From Paraflavitalea pollutisoli (lineage in GTDB: Bacteria > Bacteroidota > Bacteroidia > Chitinophagales > Chitinophagaceae): a DNA stretch of 64,000 nucleotides. A program made the translations under genes and the position numbers. The stretch's first letter is position 1. The number at the start of each line of letters is the position of its first letter. This document shows, piece by piece, positions 43,417 to 52,697 of the stretch. Under the pieces are notes generated by a model that did not search any database, was not told where the DNA came from, and was given only the letters and a program-made list of their open reading frames with translations. The DNA is taken from NCBI RefSeq assembly GCF_029360705.1, contig NZ_JARKMX010000008.1:2534202-2598201 (forward strand), given 5' to 3'.

Positions 43417-44247
43417 TCAGGCGATCGAGGTATTTGAATCTGCTGCCACGACCGGCACCTGGCTGAGCCCATTGATACAGGCAGCTTGTTTACAACTGAT
43501 GGTGTCGATATACTTCTTTTCATTCTCACTCAGGTGAAAACGGGCATTGTAATCATGATGGAGATGATAGCAGATGGCCGCCAGCTTCACCCTTTTTTTG
43601 AGTACCCCCGAGTGAATTAGGCGGGCAGCAAACTCGCAATCCTCCCAACCCCAGCCTTGAAAATCATTATCATATCCATTAATGGCGATATAGTCCTTGC
43701 GCCAGAAAGCCAGGTTACAGGCCTTGATATTGGCCGAACTGTTGGGATTGGATCTGATCAGCGGTGACAATGGTGGAAAACGAATGGCATTGAAACGGTT
43801 GGAAACGCCGCGGGAAAAACAATGCAGCTGCTTGACGGCGCCCGCCAATACGTTGGCCGTGGTGCGGGGATTGAGGATCACCCGGCTGCCCTGCACAAAC
43901 ATCCTCTCGCGCGCCTGCTGCAGGTGGTCTTCAATAAAGCGCGGATGCAGCACGATATCACCGTCGATCTGAATGATGTAATCGGCCGTTGCTTCCTTCA
44001 TAACCTTATTGAGAATAAGGCTCTTACGAAATCCCTGATCTTCCTGCCAGGTATAAGTGATGGGGATCTTGAAGAGCGGACGACACCAGTCGACCAGCTT
44101 GCGGGTAGCGACGGTACTGCCATCGTCGGCAATGAGGATCTCATTGGGTAGCCGCGTTTGTTCCAAAATACTGTGCAACAAGGTCTTGAGCGCTCCTGGC
44201 CAGTTATAGGTAGAGACCAGGATACCTACCGAGGTATCATTATGCAT
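43417..44247 (-). CDS. Family 2 glycosyltransferase with GT7-type C-terminal region
   Basis: 276 residues. GILVSTYNWPGALKTLL and ILIADDGSTVATRKL form the nucleotide site; IIQIDGDIVLHPRFI gives the D-x-D. The C-terminal GWGWEDCEFAARLIHSG is the W-G-W-E-D motif of galactosyltransferase-like (Glyco_transf_7C) enzymes. Transfer of a Gal/GlcNAc-type sugar is therefore plausible but not proven. Confidence 0.9.
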   Translation of the reverse strand: MHNDTSVGILVSTYNWPGALKTLLHSILEQTRLPNEILIADDGSTVATRKLVDWCRPLFKIPITYTWQEDQGFRKSLILNKVMKEATADYIIQIDGDIVLHPRFIEDHLQQARERMFVQGSRVILNPRTTANVLAGAVKQLHCFSRGVSNRFNAIRFPPLSPLIRSNPNSSANIKACNLAFWRKDYIAINGYDNDFQGWGWEDCEFAARLIHSGVLKKRVKLAAICYHLHHDYNARFHLSENEKKYIDTISCKQAACINGLSQVPVVAADSNTSIA

Positions 44248-44590
44248 GAAAAATGGATTAGTAAAGACGGCTCAGAGATGGGGGCAAACAAGTCGATAGG
44301 AATGGGGCAGGAACGGACAGGAAGTTGTCGCGGGACGGATTGGACGGCCAACCTTAAATTACTGAATATTATTATACTTACGAAGTTTTATATTAAAATA
44401 CTATCCTTAAAATGGTCAAAAAGAGCGATTTTGATATATATCAGTAAACCAATGTGATACCAGCCGGGAGGGCAATTTCCCGGTAGCGTCGCATATTTTC
44501 CGGTTTGCGTAAACGGTTTTTCCCGGTCACGGCCCCGGTCATTTTATACCGGGGACTACCTTGCGCCCAGATTAAAAACTGAAGAATCAC
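44248..44590. other. Upstream region of the siderophore-type receptor
   Basis: No gene. It contains an FNR-like palindrome (44431-44444) and a 7-bp-stem hairpin (CCCCGGT / ACCGGGG, 44533-44554) in the likely leader. The segment around 44350-44450 is AT-rich. No conserved cobalamin riboswitch core was recognised. Confidence 0.45.
44431..44444. promoter_or_regulatory. FNR/Crp-like palindrome
   Basis: TTGATATATATCAG fits TTGAT-N4-ATCAA except for the last base; the inner 12 bp are a perfect palindrome. It lies about 150 bp before the receptor gene. AT-rich DNA makes a chance match possible. Confidence 0.25.
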
Positions 44591-46981
44591 ATGAAACGCT
44601 ACTCCGCTATTTTACTGGCCAGCATCCTGTTCTTCGCTGCGCCCGTATTAGCTCAACAAGGTACAGGCTCCATTAAAGGACATATCACCTCCAGCGACAA
44701 CCGCCCCGCCTCCTGGGTAACGGTATTGCTGAAAGGCACGAAGAAAACAGTGACCTCCGACGAAGAAGGGAATTTCCACATGAGAGGTGTGAAGCCCGGC
44801 AGCTACCAGTTGGAAGCTACCCTTGTTGGTTATGAAAGCGCACTCCACAACGTGACCGTAGAAGAAAACAAGACCATTACGGTAAATCTCTCCCTGCAGG
44901 TATCCAACCAGGAGTTGCAGGAAGTGATCGTACGTACCAGCAAAGGTGGCTACAATGCCCGTCAGGGTTCCGCTTCCCTGCGCCTCAACGAACCATTGCT
45001 CGAAGCTCCGCAAAACATACAGGTAGTGACCAGCGCCAACCTCGCCGATCAGCAAATCATCAGCATGAGTGACGGTGTGGTACGCAACATCAGCGGCGCC
45101 GTTCGTCTCGAGCATTGGGGAGATCTTTATACCAATATCCACATGCGTGGATCACAGATACAGGCATTCCGCAATGGCTTCAACGTCGTAAGCTCCTTCT
45201 GGGGTCCGCTTACCGAAGACATGAGCATCGTCGACCACATCGAGTTCGTAAAGGGTCCTGCCGGCTTTATGCTTGCCAATGGCGATCCCAGCGGTATGTA
45301 CAACGTAGTGACCAAGAAACCAACCGGCCAAACCAAAGGCGAAGCAGGCATCACCGTAGGTAGCTTTGGCCTCTACCGCGCCAACCTCGACTTCGACGGC
45401 AAGCTGAGCAAGGACGGTCGCCTACTGTACCGCCTCAACCTCGCCGCACAAAACAAAAAGTCATTCCGCAACTTCGAATACAATGACCGCTACACCCTGG
45501 CACCCGTAATTTCTTACCAGGTAGATGACAAGACCAAGATCACCGCAGAATATGTGTACCAGAACGCCCGCATGAGCGACGTTGGTTCATTCTACGTATT
45601 CGGACCAGATGGTTTTGCCCAGTATCCCCGCAACACCACCTTCATGCAGCCTGGTCTGGAACCCACGAAGATAAATGACCACAGCTTCACCGTAAACATC
45701 CAGCACGACCTGAGCGCCGATTGGAAACTGACCGCCCAGGCCGCTTACTACAACTACAACCAGGCAGGTACCAGTATGTGGCCTTCTTCAGTAGCTGCCG
45801 ACGGCAAAGTGATCCGCAGCACCGGGCTTTGGGATGCACAAAGCGAAATGACCCTCGCCCAGGCATTCGTAAACGGTACCGTACAAACCGGCCGTATCCA
45901 GCACCGCATCCTCGCCGGACTCGATATGGGCAACAAAGAATATTATGCCGACTGGTCACAGTCGCATGCACTCGACACCGCAGGTGGCGAATTTGATCCA
46001 CTCAACCCCAATTATGGTTACCCCGGCAACGGTTACCCCGTATGGGATCGTAGCCAGCCCTTGAAAACAAGAGCGATCGCCATTGGCGGCGATATCTCGC
46101 AGAAATACACCGGCCTCTATGTATCGGATGAACTGGGTTTCTTCGACAACAGAGTTCGCCTTACCCTGGCGGGTCGCTATACCTACGTAAGCCAGATCAA
46201 TTTTGGTGGCGATCCGGAAGAAGCCAAGCGCGTTACACCCCGTGTAGGCCTGAGCGTAAACCTGGACAGGAACACCAGCGTATATGGATTGTATGATGAA
46301 GCATTTGTACCCCAGGCTGGTCATACCCGCAACAACGACAAGATCCGCCCCATTACCGGTGCCAACCTGGAGTTTGGTATCAAACGCGACTGGTTCAACG
46401 GCCGCTGGAATACCACCGCTTCTATCTACCGCATCATGAAAAACAATGAGCTCACCGGCGACCCCAACAATGGCGCCAATGAGAACTACAGCGTGGTGAT
46501 CGGTCAGAAGAAAGCACAAGGTATAGAGTTTGACCTGCGCGGTACCATCATCAAAAACCTGAACGTGGTAGCCAACTACGCATATACCGATAGCAAGTTT
46601 ACCGAAGTAGCACAAGGCGGTGTGTACAAAACCGGCGACGTAGTGCCTGGTTTCGCTAAGCACACTGTGAACAGCTGGGTCAACTATAAACTCTCCAAAG
46701 GAGTATTCAAAGGTCTCGGCTTTACGGGCGGCTTCTCCTGGCTGGTAGATCGTGCTACTGCCGAGTGGACCACTAAACCCAGTGCGATGGAACTGCCCGA
46801 TTACTTCAAGCTCGATGCAGGTATCTTCTATGAAAGAGATCGCCTCCGCCTGAACGTGAACGTATTCAACGTACTCGACAAATATCTTTACACCGGTAGC
46901 TATTACGACTGGCTGAGCGCCTACTACTGGCAGGCAGAAGCCCCCAGAACTGCTCGTTTCAGCATCGCTTACAGATTTTAG
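44591..46981 (+). CDS. TonB-dependent siderophore receptor
   Basis: 796 residues: signal peptide (LLASILFFAAPVLAQ), carboxypeptidase-like domain (SIKGHITSSDNRPASWVTVL), plug with the siderophore-receptor pattern LLEAPQNIQVVTSANLADQQ, RGSQIQAFRNGF and FVKGPAGFMLANGDPSGMYN, then a 22-strand barrel ending TARFSIAYRF. The GDPSG-x-YN-x-V-TKKPT segment is characteristic of ferric-siderophore (FhuE/FpvA-like) receptors. It imports an iron-siderophore using TonB. A strong terminator follows directly, so it is monocistronic. Confidence 0.93.
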   Translation: MKRYSAILLASILFFAAPVLAQQGTGSIKGHITSSDNRPASWVTVLLKGTKKTVTSDEEGNFHMRGVKPGSYQLEATLVGYESALHNVTVEENKTITVNLSLQVSNQELQEVIVRTSKGGYNARQGSASLRLNEPLLEAPQNIQVVTSANLADQQIISMSDGVVRNISGAVRLEHWGDLYTNIHMRGSQIQAFRNGFNVVSSFWGPLTEDMSIVDHIEFVKGPAGFMLANGDPSGMYNVVTKKPTGQTKGEAGITVGSFGLYRANLDFDGKLSKDGRLLYRLNLAAQNKKSFRNFEYNDRYTLAPVISYQVDDKTKITAEYVYQNARMSDVGSFYVFGPDGFAQYPRNTTFMQPGLEPTKINDHSFTVNIQHDLSADWKLTAQAAYYNYNQAGTSMWPSSVAADGKVIRSTGLWDAQSEMTLAQAFVNGTVQTGRIQHRILAGLDMGNKEYYADWSQSHALDTAGGEFDPLNPNYGYPGNGYPVWDRSQPLKTRAIAIGGDISQKYTGLYVSDELGFFDNRVRLTLAGRYTYVSQINFGGDPEEAKRVTPRVGLSVNLDRNTSVYGLYDEAFVPQAGHTRNNDKIRPITGANLEFGIKRDWFNGRWNTTASIYRIMKNNELTGDPNNGANENYSVVIGQKKAQGIEFDLRGTIIKNLNVVANYAYTDSKFTEVAQGGVYKTGDVVPGFAKHTVNSWVNYKLSKGVFKGLGFTGGFSWLVDRATAEWTTKPSAMELPDYFKLDAGIFYERDRLRLNVNVFNVLDKYLYTGSYYDWLSAYYWQAEAPRTARFSIAYRF

Positions 46982-47006
46982 TAATAACCGCAAACAACCA
47001 ACCACG

Positions 47007-47036
47007 GCCCCGTCTGTCACCCAGGCGGGGCTTTTT
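47007..47036 (+). terminator. Rho-independent terminator
   Basis: Arms GCCCCGTCTG and CAGGCGGGGC (one G-U pair), short loop, then TTTTT. It lies 26 bp after the receptor stop. Confidence 0.85.
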
Positions 47037-47065
47037 CGTGTCCACTTATCTTGCAGGCAATATAG

Positions 47066-47470
47066 TTAGGCAATTATTTGCAGCAATCGTTCTTTCAGGG
47101 CTTTTATTTCCGCTTCCCAATCCGGATCACCTTCCCACGTATCCTTTAACATGGAAGCCTTTTCTACGGCTTCTACACAATCAATGGCCAACTTTTTTAT
47201 GTCGGCAGGAACCACCTGCTGTTTCAACAACTCAACAGCCGGTTCCAGGTTATGTTTTACTTCTTCATAATCCGCCGGAATGTGTCCATATAATATGCAT
47301 ACCGTTTCTGCAGCAGCGATGGATTGTTCATTCGTCCATGTATCATCGGGGTTATCTATGGAATCTTTCAAGGATTGCCGCAGAAAATCATAAGTTGGAT
47401 TTTCCAGCATTGCTATTGCCCAATCTCCTGCCCCGTCGTTGCCAAAACTGCCAGTTGCCCAGGTACCCAT
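47066..47470 (-). CDS. DUF4259 domain protein
   Basis: 134 residues. The start MGTWATGSFGNDGAGDWA is the DUF4259 signature (MGTWGTGxFxNDxAxDW). The rest is helical, ending in a charged helix (WEAEIKALKERLLQII). Cytoplasmic; function of the family is not known to me. Genes of this type are frequent in polymorphic-toxin and small-protein neighbourhoods, but none is visible here. Confidence 0.82.
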   Translation of the reverse strand: MGTWATGSFGNDGAGDWAIAMLENPTYDFLRQSLKDSIDNPDDTWTNEQSIAAAETVCILYGHIPADYEEVKHNLEPAVELLKQQVVPADIKKLAIDCVEAVEKASMLKDTWEGDPDWEAEIKALKERLLQIIA

Positions 47471-47619
47471 TGTGGTATTTTTTTAATAAGAATGCATTCC
47501 CCCCCTTTTTCACGGGTGTAAGAGGAAAGCAATAAAGGACTACATCAAATATAAGCAATTGGAGTTATGGCAAATATCATGTAGGTTATCAGCCTTTGCC
47601 GGCAAGCCCTGCGCCATTA

Positions 47620-48771
47620 CTACGGCTTCGGCAACGCCATCAACCGATCGACCGTCCGGGCTACGGCGTCTGCATACGCCATAGATGGGTCGCGGTCATA
47701 CGCCTCCAGTTGCTCTATAAAGAGTGGCAGGTACACAAAACGTCGTTGTTCTACATAAGACTTCAGTAATTTATTCGCCGAAGCAGGGTTGCCCATCTTG
47801 CGGGCGATCACCACCTCGCCCGCCCGCACAAAATACTCGATCAGACAACTCTGCCAGTTATCGTACCCCTGGTTGCTCATGGCCTCCCGCACCGGCTCAT
47901 AGATCCAGGCTGTGGCCTTCAACTTCTCTTTCGACACCAACAGCACTGCAGGATTGGAAAAAGAGTGACCAAACTCATGGGTACTCAACTCGCGGATATG
48001 CTCCGCATCCGCAAAGCCCATATTGATCGCAGCACGGTCTTTGAATTGCTGCACGGCAAAGGGGCCAAACAGGTTCATCACCACGATCTTCCTGCCATCC
48101 GTATGTTGCACGCCAAACGCCATTCCGGCAGGAATGGTCAGACTCGGCAGCAACGCATAATGATCGAAAGCATGGCGATAGAATTGCTCCATCGTTTTGA
48201 TGAGTGCGGCCGGGGGAAGCACCGAGCGTATCTCGAGCAAAGACTTTTCATACAAGATTCTGTTGTCACGCAGACAGGCTTCGAAGTCCATCGCTTTGTA
48301 CAGCCGGTTGGAAGCCTCGATGAAGTCAATTACTTCCTTTACCGAAGTAGCACTGTCTTTCGAACGAATGAAGGGCCGCAGCCAGGGACCGTCCCTATCC
48401 GGCCGGATCACCGCATGCGGGAAAGGTGCCAGGTGAGTCAGCAATTGGGAAAGGTCTGAACCACCATGCGTCTCCCCAAAAGCCGACACTAATTTCATGT
48501 CTGGGTGATCTGCAAAAGACCTGAACCGGTAGTACAGGGAAAGATCATACGCAAACCAATCCCGTTTTTTAATCCTGGTATTCGCCTGCAGCGCATCCGT
48601 ATCCGCCTGGGCAGCCATCGAGCCGATGAAAAAGGTAGCGCCCAGGAACTCGATATTCTTGTAAAAATGTACACCGATGGCCTTACCCCGGTTTACATGC
48701 CGGAAAGGCTGGGCATAGATCGTGAGTGGAAAAAACAATCCAAAAAAGTACAGGAAGAACGTGTTTTTCAT
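47620..48771 (-). CDS. Secreted DUF4932-like protein with HExGH zinc motif
   Basis: 383 residues with a signal peptide (FFLYFFGLFFPLTIYAQ). The motif STHEFGHSFSNP has His265, Glu266 and His269 in the HExxH arrangement of zinc metallopeptidases. A candidate third ligand lies in the helix with EPVREAMSNQGYDNWQSCLIEYFVRA. This resembles DUF4932 proteins of Bacteroidota. A peptidase acting in the periplasm or outside is inferred. An imperfect palindrome lies 58 bp upstream. Confidence 0.72.
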   Translation of the reverse strand: MKNTFFLYFFGLFFPLTIYAQPFRHVNRGKAIGVHFYKNIEFLGATFFIGSMAAQADTDALQANTRIKKRDWFAYDLSLYYRFRSFADHPDMKLVSAFGETHGGSDLSQLLTHLAPFPHAVIRPDRDGPWLRPFIRSKDSATSVKEVIDFIEASNRLYKAMDFEACLRDNRILYEKSLLEIRSVLPPAALIKTMEQFYRHAFDHYALLPSLTIPAGMAFGVQHTDGRKIVVMNLFGPFAVQQFKDRAAINMGFADAEHIRELSTHEFGHSFSNPAVLLVSKEKLKATAWIYEPVREAMSNQGYDNWQSCLIEYFVRAGEVVIARKMGNPASANKLLKSYVEQRRFVYLPLFIEQLEAYDRDPSMAYADAVARTVDRLMALPKP

Positions 48772-48828
48772 GCTTGCTATTTGACAGCAAAGAAAGCAAC
48801 ATTACCCGCTACAACCCAAGTGCAGCAA

Positions 48829-48850
48829 GGGTATACAGGTGTGTACACCC
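48829..48850. promoter_or_regulatory. Imperfect palindrome upstream of the DUF4932-like gene
   Basis: GGGTATAC and GTACACCC are complementary at 7 of 8 positions around AGGTGT. It lies between the AraC gene stop and the DUF4932-like start and could be an operator or a weak terminator for the AraC gene. Confidence 0.3.
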
Positions 48851-48958
48851 GCTTTTTGGACCTGGTGGCACACAACAGGCAAGCCTTATGAGGGGGCATA
48901 CGGCACATCCGGTGTTTCATCGAGAGATACTGAAATCAAGCGTCTGTACCAACAAGCG

Positions 48959-50044
48959 CTATTCTCCCTCCCGCTTCACAAATTGCGAAGGCGACTGCCC
49001 CGTATGCAGTTTGAAGACCTGTTGAAAAGACGATTTGGAGCTGAAGCCCGATTCCAACGCGAGGGCCACCAATGTTTTGTGCTGCTCGGCGGGATCGGCC
49101 ATCTTACGGATCACTTCCTGCACCCGCCAGCTGTTGAGGTATTGGTGGAAATTGGCGCCATGATAAGTATTGATGAGGTGCGATACATAACGACTGGGCA
49201 GGTCCAACGATTTGGCCAGCTCCTCGAGTGACAACTTGGAACGCTTGTACAAACCATCCTGGGCCAACAGACTCTGCAAGCGCTCCCACTCCAGCTCATC
49301 CTGCCGGGCATGGAAGGCCGGTTGCACAGCAGGCCTGCTTTTCACCAAGGACACTGCCTGCAGAAAGGATGATTGCGTATAGGTGAAAAAACTGAGGGAA
49401 AATAAGCTTACTACGATCAGCAGGGCCACCGCCGGAAATACTGGCCATAGCAATACAGCGTCTGCCACCCACAACACCACCAGCAACGCCAACGACCCGA
49501 AGATCGGCAGCAACCGCGTCGGATGCAAACCGGCAACAGCAGCCAGCGCTTTATCCTGGCGAATCCTTTGCAATAAGGCCCGCCCACTCCACACCAATAC
49601 AGCTGCCATGCAGATGACGGGCAGTATCTCCGTCGCCAGCCACCAGGCCCGGATGCGCAACAAGGCAATGGGGTGCGCAGCCGACAGGTTATATACATAA
49701 GCGATCGATTCCGTAATCACCTCGACAAAACCCGGCACAAACAACAGGAGATGTTGTGGCCGCGGCCGGAAGTCAGCTACCAGGTTACTCTGCATAAATA
49801 ACCAGGCCGCGGCCGGCAGAAAAAGATAAGATTCCAGCAACCAGAAAGGGATCACCTGCGGCGAATGATGGTAGCCGGATCCGATACTCCAGGCCGTCAG
49901 CAGTTCCAGCGACAATACCAGGATAATGATGCCCAGGTAGATGCCCGACACATGCTTTTGCTTGCCGGGCAGCACCATCGTAACCCCAAGCAACAATCCC
50001 TGCACCGCTGCGATCAGCAGTAAACCTGTTTGCCAACTTTCCAT
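48959..50044 (-). CDS. AraC family regulator with N-terminal membrane domain
   Basis: 361 residues. Seven hydrophobic segments occupy about 5-225 (LLLIAAVQGLLLGVTMV, then LGIIILVLSLELLTAW, and others). The C-terminal 100 residues are the AraC DNA-binding domain: LSLEELAKSLDLPSRYVSHL and VALALESGFSSKSSFQQVF, ending KLHTGQSPSQF. A regulator fixed in the inner membrane, probably sensing a membrane-linked or external signal. Lies upstream, same strand, of the DUF4932-like protein gene, a possible target. Confidence 0.9.
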   Translation of the reverse strand: MESWQTGLLLIAAVQGLLLGVTMVLPGKQKHVSGIYLGIIILVLSLELLTAWSIGSGYHHSPQVIPFWLLESYLFLPAAAWLFMQSNLVADFRPRPQHLLLFVPGFVEVITESIAYVYNLSAAHPIALLRIRAWWLATEILPVICMAAVLVWSGRALLQRIRQDKALAAVAGLHPTRLLPIFGSLALLVVLWVADAVLLWPVFPAVALLIVVSLFSLSFFTYTQSSFLQAVSLVKSRPAVQPAFHARQDELEWERLQSLLAQDGLYKRSKLSLEELAKSLDLPSRYVSHLINTYHGANFHQYLNSWRVQEVIRKMADPAEQHKTLVALALESGFSSKSSFQQVFKLHTGQSPSQFVKREGE

Positions 50045-50147
50045 AACGAATCGTATTGGTCCCCAAGATAGCTAAAAGCCGATGGCCGCAAAAGCATGAA
50101 AGGCCGACAGGTCATAGTACGGTAGCAGCGGCCCCACCCCGCAGCGG

Positions 50148-51755
50148 TTAGATCCTGTATAGCCGCGCCTCCTCCAGGTCAAGATTACTTTCGAGCAACC
50201 GGATCACCGCATCGTCGTAGCGCTTCTCTCCCCGCATCGTTTGCAGGCTTTCGCGTCGCAAGGCAACGATCTCCAGCATCACTTGCTTGTACAACTTGCG
50301 CTCCGACCGGAAACTATTGGCATCTTCCATATTCTGCAAAGTATGCTCCAGTGCCGTAATCGATAGCAGGTTTTGCTCACGGATGCGGGCGATGGACTCA
50401 TACCGCTTCATATCATCGGCATATTTGCTATCGAGAAAGTCCAGTACCTGCCGGCCCAGTTCAAGACGAATCGTCGCCACCTGCTGATCCGTGGGTACGT
50501 ACGCATCTACTTCCTCCACCTTTAGCCAACGGATAAAGAGCGGCAGCGTCAATCCCTGAAATACAAGTGTGATCAGGATCACGGCAAAGGTGATAAAGAT
50601 GATCAGGTTACGCTCCGGAAACGCTTCTCCCGAAGGCAATACGATGGGTATCGACAACGCCGACGCCAACGACACTACACCACGCATGCCCGCCCACCCT
50701 ACAATAAAAGGTAGCTTGAATCCCGGCGGTTGCTCGCGCGCACGGATGCGACGACTCAGTATCCGTGGTACAAAAGCGGCGATATACACCACGAGTATGC
50801 GGATCACGATCACGATCACAGCAATCAGTAACGTTGAGTTGATCAGGTCACTCATAGAATACCCCTTGATACCCGCTACGATCACCGGCAACTCAAGACC
50901 AATGAGGATAAATACAAAGCCATTGAGCAGGAAACCCACCGTTTGCCACACCTCCTTCGTTTGCAGGCGTGTTTCAAAGTTGAGGTAATTGCTCGACCGG
51001 AAAGACAGAAACAATCCACCACTCACCACCGCCAGTACCCCCGACCAGTTGAATTCCTCCGCCACCACATACATCAAATAGGGAGCGATCAGGGTTATCG
51101 GCGTTGTAATACTCGATGCACGCGCCCAATACCGCAAAACGACATACAGGATATAGGCAATCACCCATCCCACCAGCGCTCCCATGATGGCCACCACCAG
51201 GAAATCAACCGCTGCCTCGCGCAATACAAATTGTCCCGTCATCACCGCCGCCACCGCAAAACGAAACACCGTCAGCGAAGCCGCATCATTCACCAGGCTC
51301 TCCCCTTCCAGGATGGCCAATCCCCTGCGCGGCACCGCCATGCCTTTCAACACCGATGTAGCCGCCACCGCGTCGGGCGGAGAGATAATGCCGCCCAATA
51401 AGAACCCCAGCGCGAGTGTGAAGCCAGGGATCAGCGCAGCCGCATAATACGCCACAATAGCAGAGGTCACCAGCACCAGGCCAAAGGCCAGCAACAGGAT
51501 CGAGCGCTTCCACTTCCACAACTGATCCCACGACGATGACCAGGCGGCTTCAAACAACAACGGCGGTAAGAAAATGAGAAACACCAGCTCGGGATCGAGG
51601 CTTACTTTGGGAAGGCCGGGCACCACACCAATGACCAACCCACCAATCACCAGGAATATGGGATATGATATTTTCCAACGTTGGCTTAGCAGGTACAGCA
51701 AAGCCATCAAAAAGAACAACGATAAGATCAACAACAGGTTCTGGTGTATCAGCAT
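50148..51755 (-). CDS. Na+/H+ antiporter, CPA1 family
   Basis: 535 residues from the ATG at 51755 (MLIHQNLLLILSLFF); the frame extends 81 codons further, but these are Cys-rich and random. Twelve or so membrane helices (1-400) include GGIISPPDAVAATSVLKG and ILEGESLVNDAASLTVFRF, where the conserved Asp pair (PPD and ND) bind the cation. KLPFIVGWAGMRGVVSLASAL is the conserved CPA1 helix. A cytoplasmic helical tail (about 410-535) is basic and acidic in turn. Exchanges Na+ (or K+) for H+. Confidence 0.93.
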   Translation of the reverse strand: MLIHQNLLLILSLFFLMALLYLLSQRWKISYPIFLVIGGLVIGVVPGLPKVSLDPELVFLIFLPPLLFEAAWSSSWDQLWKWKRSILLLAFGLVLVTSAIVAYYAAALIPGFTLALGFLLGGIISPPDAVAATSVLKGMAVPRRGLAILEGESLVNDAASLTVFRFAVAAVMTGQFVLREAAVDFLVVAIMGALVGWVIAYILYVVLRYWARASSITTPITLIAPYLMYVVAEEFNWSGVLAVVSGGLFLSFRSSNYLNFETRLQTKEVWQTVGFLLNGFVFILIGLELPVIVAGIKGYSMSDLINSTLLIAVIVIVIRILVVYIAAFVPRILSRRIRAREQPPGFKLPFIVGWAGMRGVVSLASALSIPIVLPSGEAFPERNLIIFITFAVILITLVFQGLTLPLFIRWLKVEEVDAYVPTDQQVATIRLELGRQVLDFLDSKYADDMKRYESIARIREQNLLSITALEHTLQNMEDANSFRSERKLYKQVMLEIVALRRESLQTMRGEKRYDDAVIRLLESNLDLEEARLYRI

Positions 51756-51921
51756 AAGAAAACAAGTAGTTGGTGGCAGGCAGAGGCAGAAAGTCTTGTA
51801 GCAGGTTGGCAGTGTGTGGGATACCCGTTGCTTAAAGGTAGTACAAAAGGGATTACAACAGCAACGTAGTGCGACAGCCGGCAGCATGAATTGGCAATGA
51901 TTTTGCTGCACAGACAATATT

Positions 51922-52572
51922 ATGCGGGGTTCAGATACGAAAAGACAACGGGAAAAAAGGCAGCGATTGGTTGACCTGCTGCGTAAACAAGGCATCACCG
52001 ACGAACGCCTGCTGGATGCATTGAATACCGTAGCCCGCCATGCCTTTATGCCGCCCGAGCTGGTAGACCGGGCCTATGAGAACCGGGCCTTTCCCATCGG
52101 CGAAGACCAAACCATCTCACAGCCCTTTACAGTCGCCTATATGACCGCCCTGTTGCACGTACAACCCGGCGACAAGATCCTCGAAGTAGGTACAGGCAGT
52201 GCCTACCAGGCCGTGCTACTCGCCGAGCTGGGAGCGATCGTACACAGCATAGAACGACAGCGTAAACTCTACGACCGCTACAAAGACTTCGAACTATTGA
52301 AGCGATATCCCAATTTGCATTGCTATTATGGAGATGGCTATGCAGGGCTGCCGCATGAAGCCCCTTTCGACAGTATCCTCCTCACCGCCGCACCACCTGG
52401 TATCCCTGTCGAACTCGGTCATCAATTAAAGAATGGTGGTGTGCTGGTAGCCCCGGTGGGGCCCGCCGGCATGCAGCGCATGTTGCGCCTAACTAAAAAC
52501 GTCGACGGAGCACTGACCGAAGAAGTATTCGACAAATTTTCCTTTGTACCCATGCTCCCGGGCAAGCAATGA
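51922..52572 (+). CDS. pcm: Protein-L-isoaspartate O-methyltransferase
   Basis: Uses S-adenosylmethionine to methylate isoaspartyl residues in damaged proteins so they can revert. 216 residues. RHAFMPPELVDRAYEN and IGEDQTISQPFTVAYMT are the substrate-site signature; ILEVGTGSAYQAVLLAEL is the SAM loop. The C-terminal half has the expected ILLTAAPPGIPVEL. The ATG at 51922 is preceded by a near -7 box (TGATTTTG, 51898-51905). Divergent from the antiporter gene. Confidence 0.95.
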   Translation: MRGSDTKRQREKRQRLVDLLRKQGITDERLLDALNTVARHAFMPPELVDRAYENRAFPIGEDQTISQPFTVAYMTALLHVQPGDKILEVGTGSAYQAVLLAELGAIVHSIERQRKLYDRYKDFELLKRYPNLHCYYGDGYAGLPHEAPFDSILLTAAPPGIPVELGHQLKNGGVLVAPVGPAGMQRMLRLTKNVDGALTEEVFDKFSFVPMLPGKQ

Positions 52573-52587
52573 CACAGCAATTAGCAC

Positions 52588-52611
52588 AAAAAAACCATCC
52601 GTAGTGGATGG
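52588..52611 (-). terminator. Terminator for the 95-codon gene, possibly also pcm
   Basis: CCATCC and GGATGG arms around GTAGT, with seven A before it on the plus strand, that is seven T after it on the minus strand. It lies between two convergent gene ends. Confidence 0.65.
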
Positions 52612-52697
52612 CCTGGTATTACCTGGTGGAAAATAGTTTATCACGGTTGGATTATCAGTAGGAAGAAGGCTAATGGTACAAAACGTTTATCGATCCG

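Noticed and set aside
44248-44590. Cobalamin riboswitch before the TonB receptor
   Set aside because: Hairpins are present, but the conserved B12-box was not found and the receptor looks siderophore-type.
45956-47020. 354-codon minus-strand frame opposite the siderophore receptor
   Set aside because: Antisense to a well-supported barrel gene and crosses its terminator; no family features.
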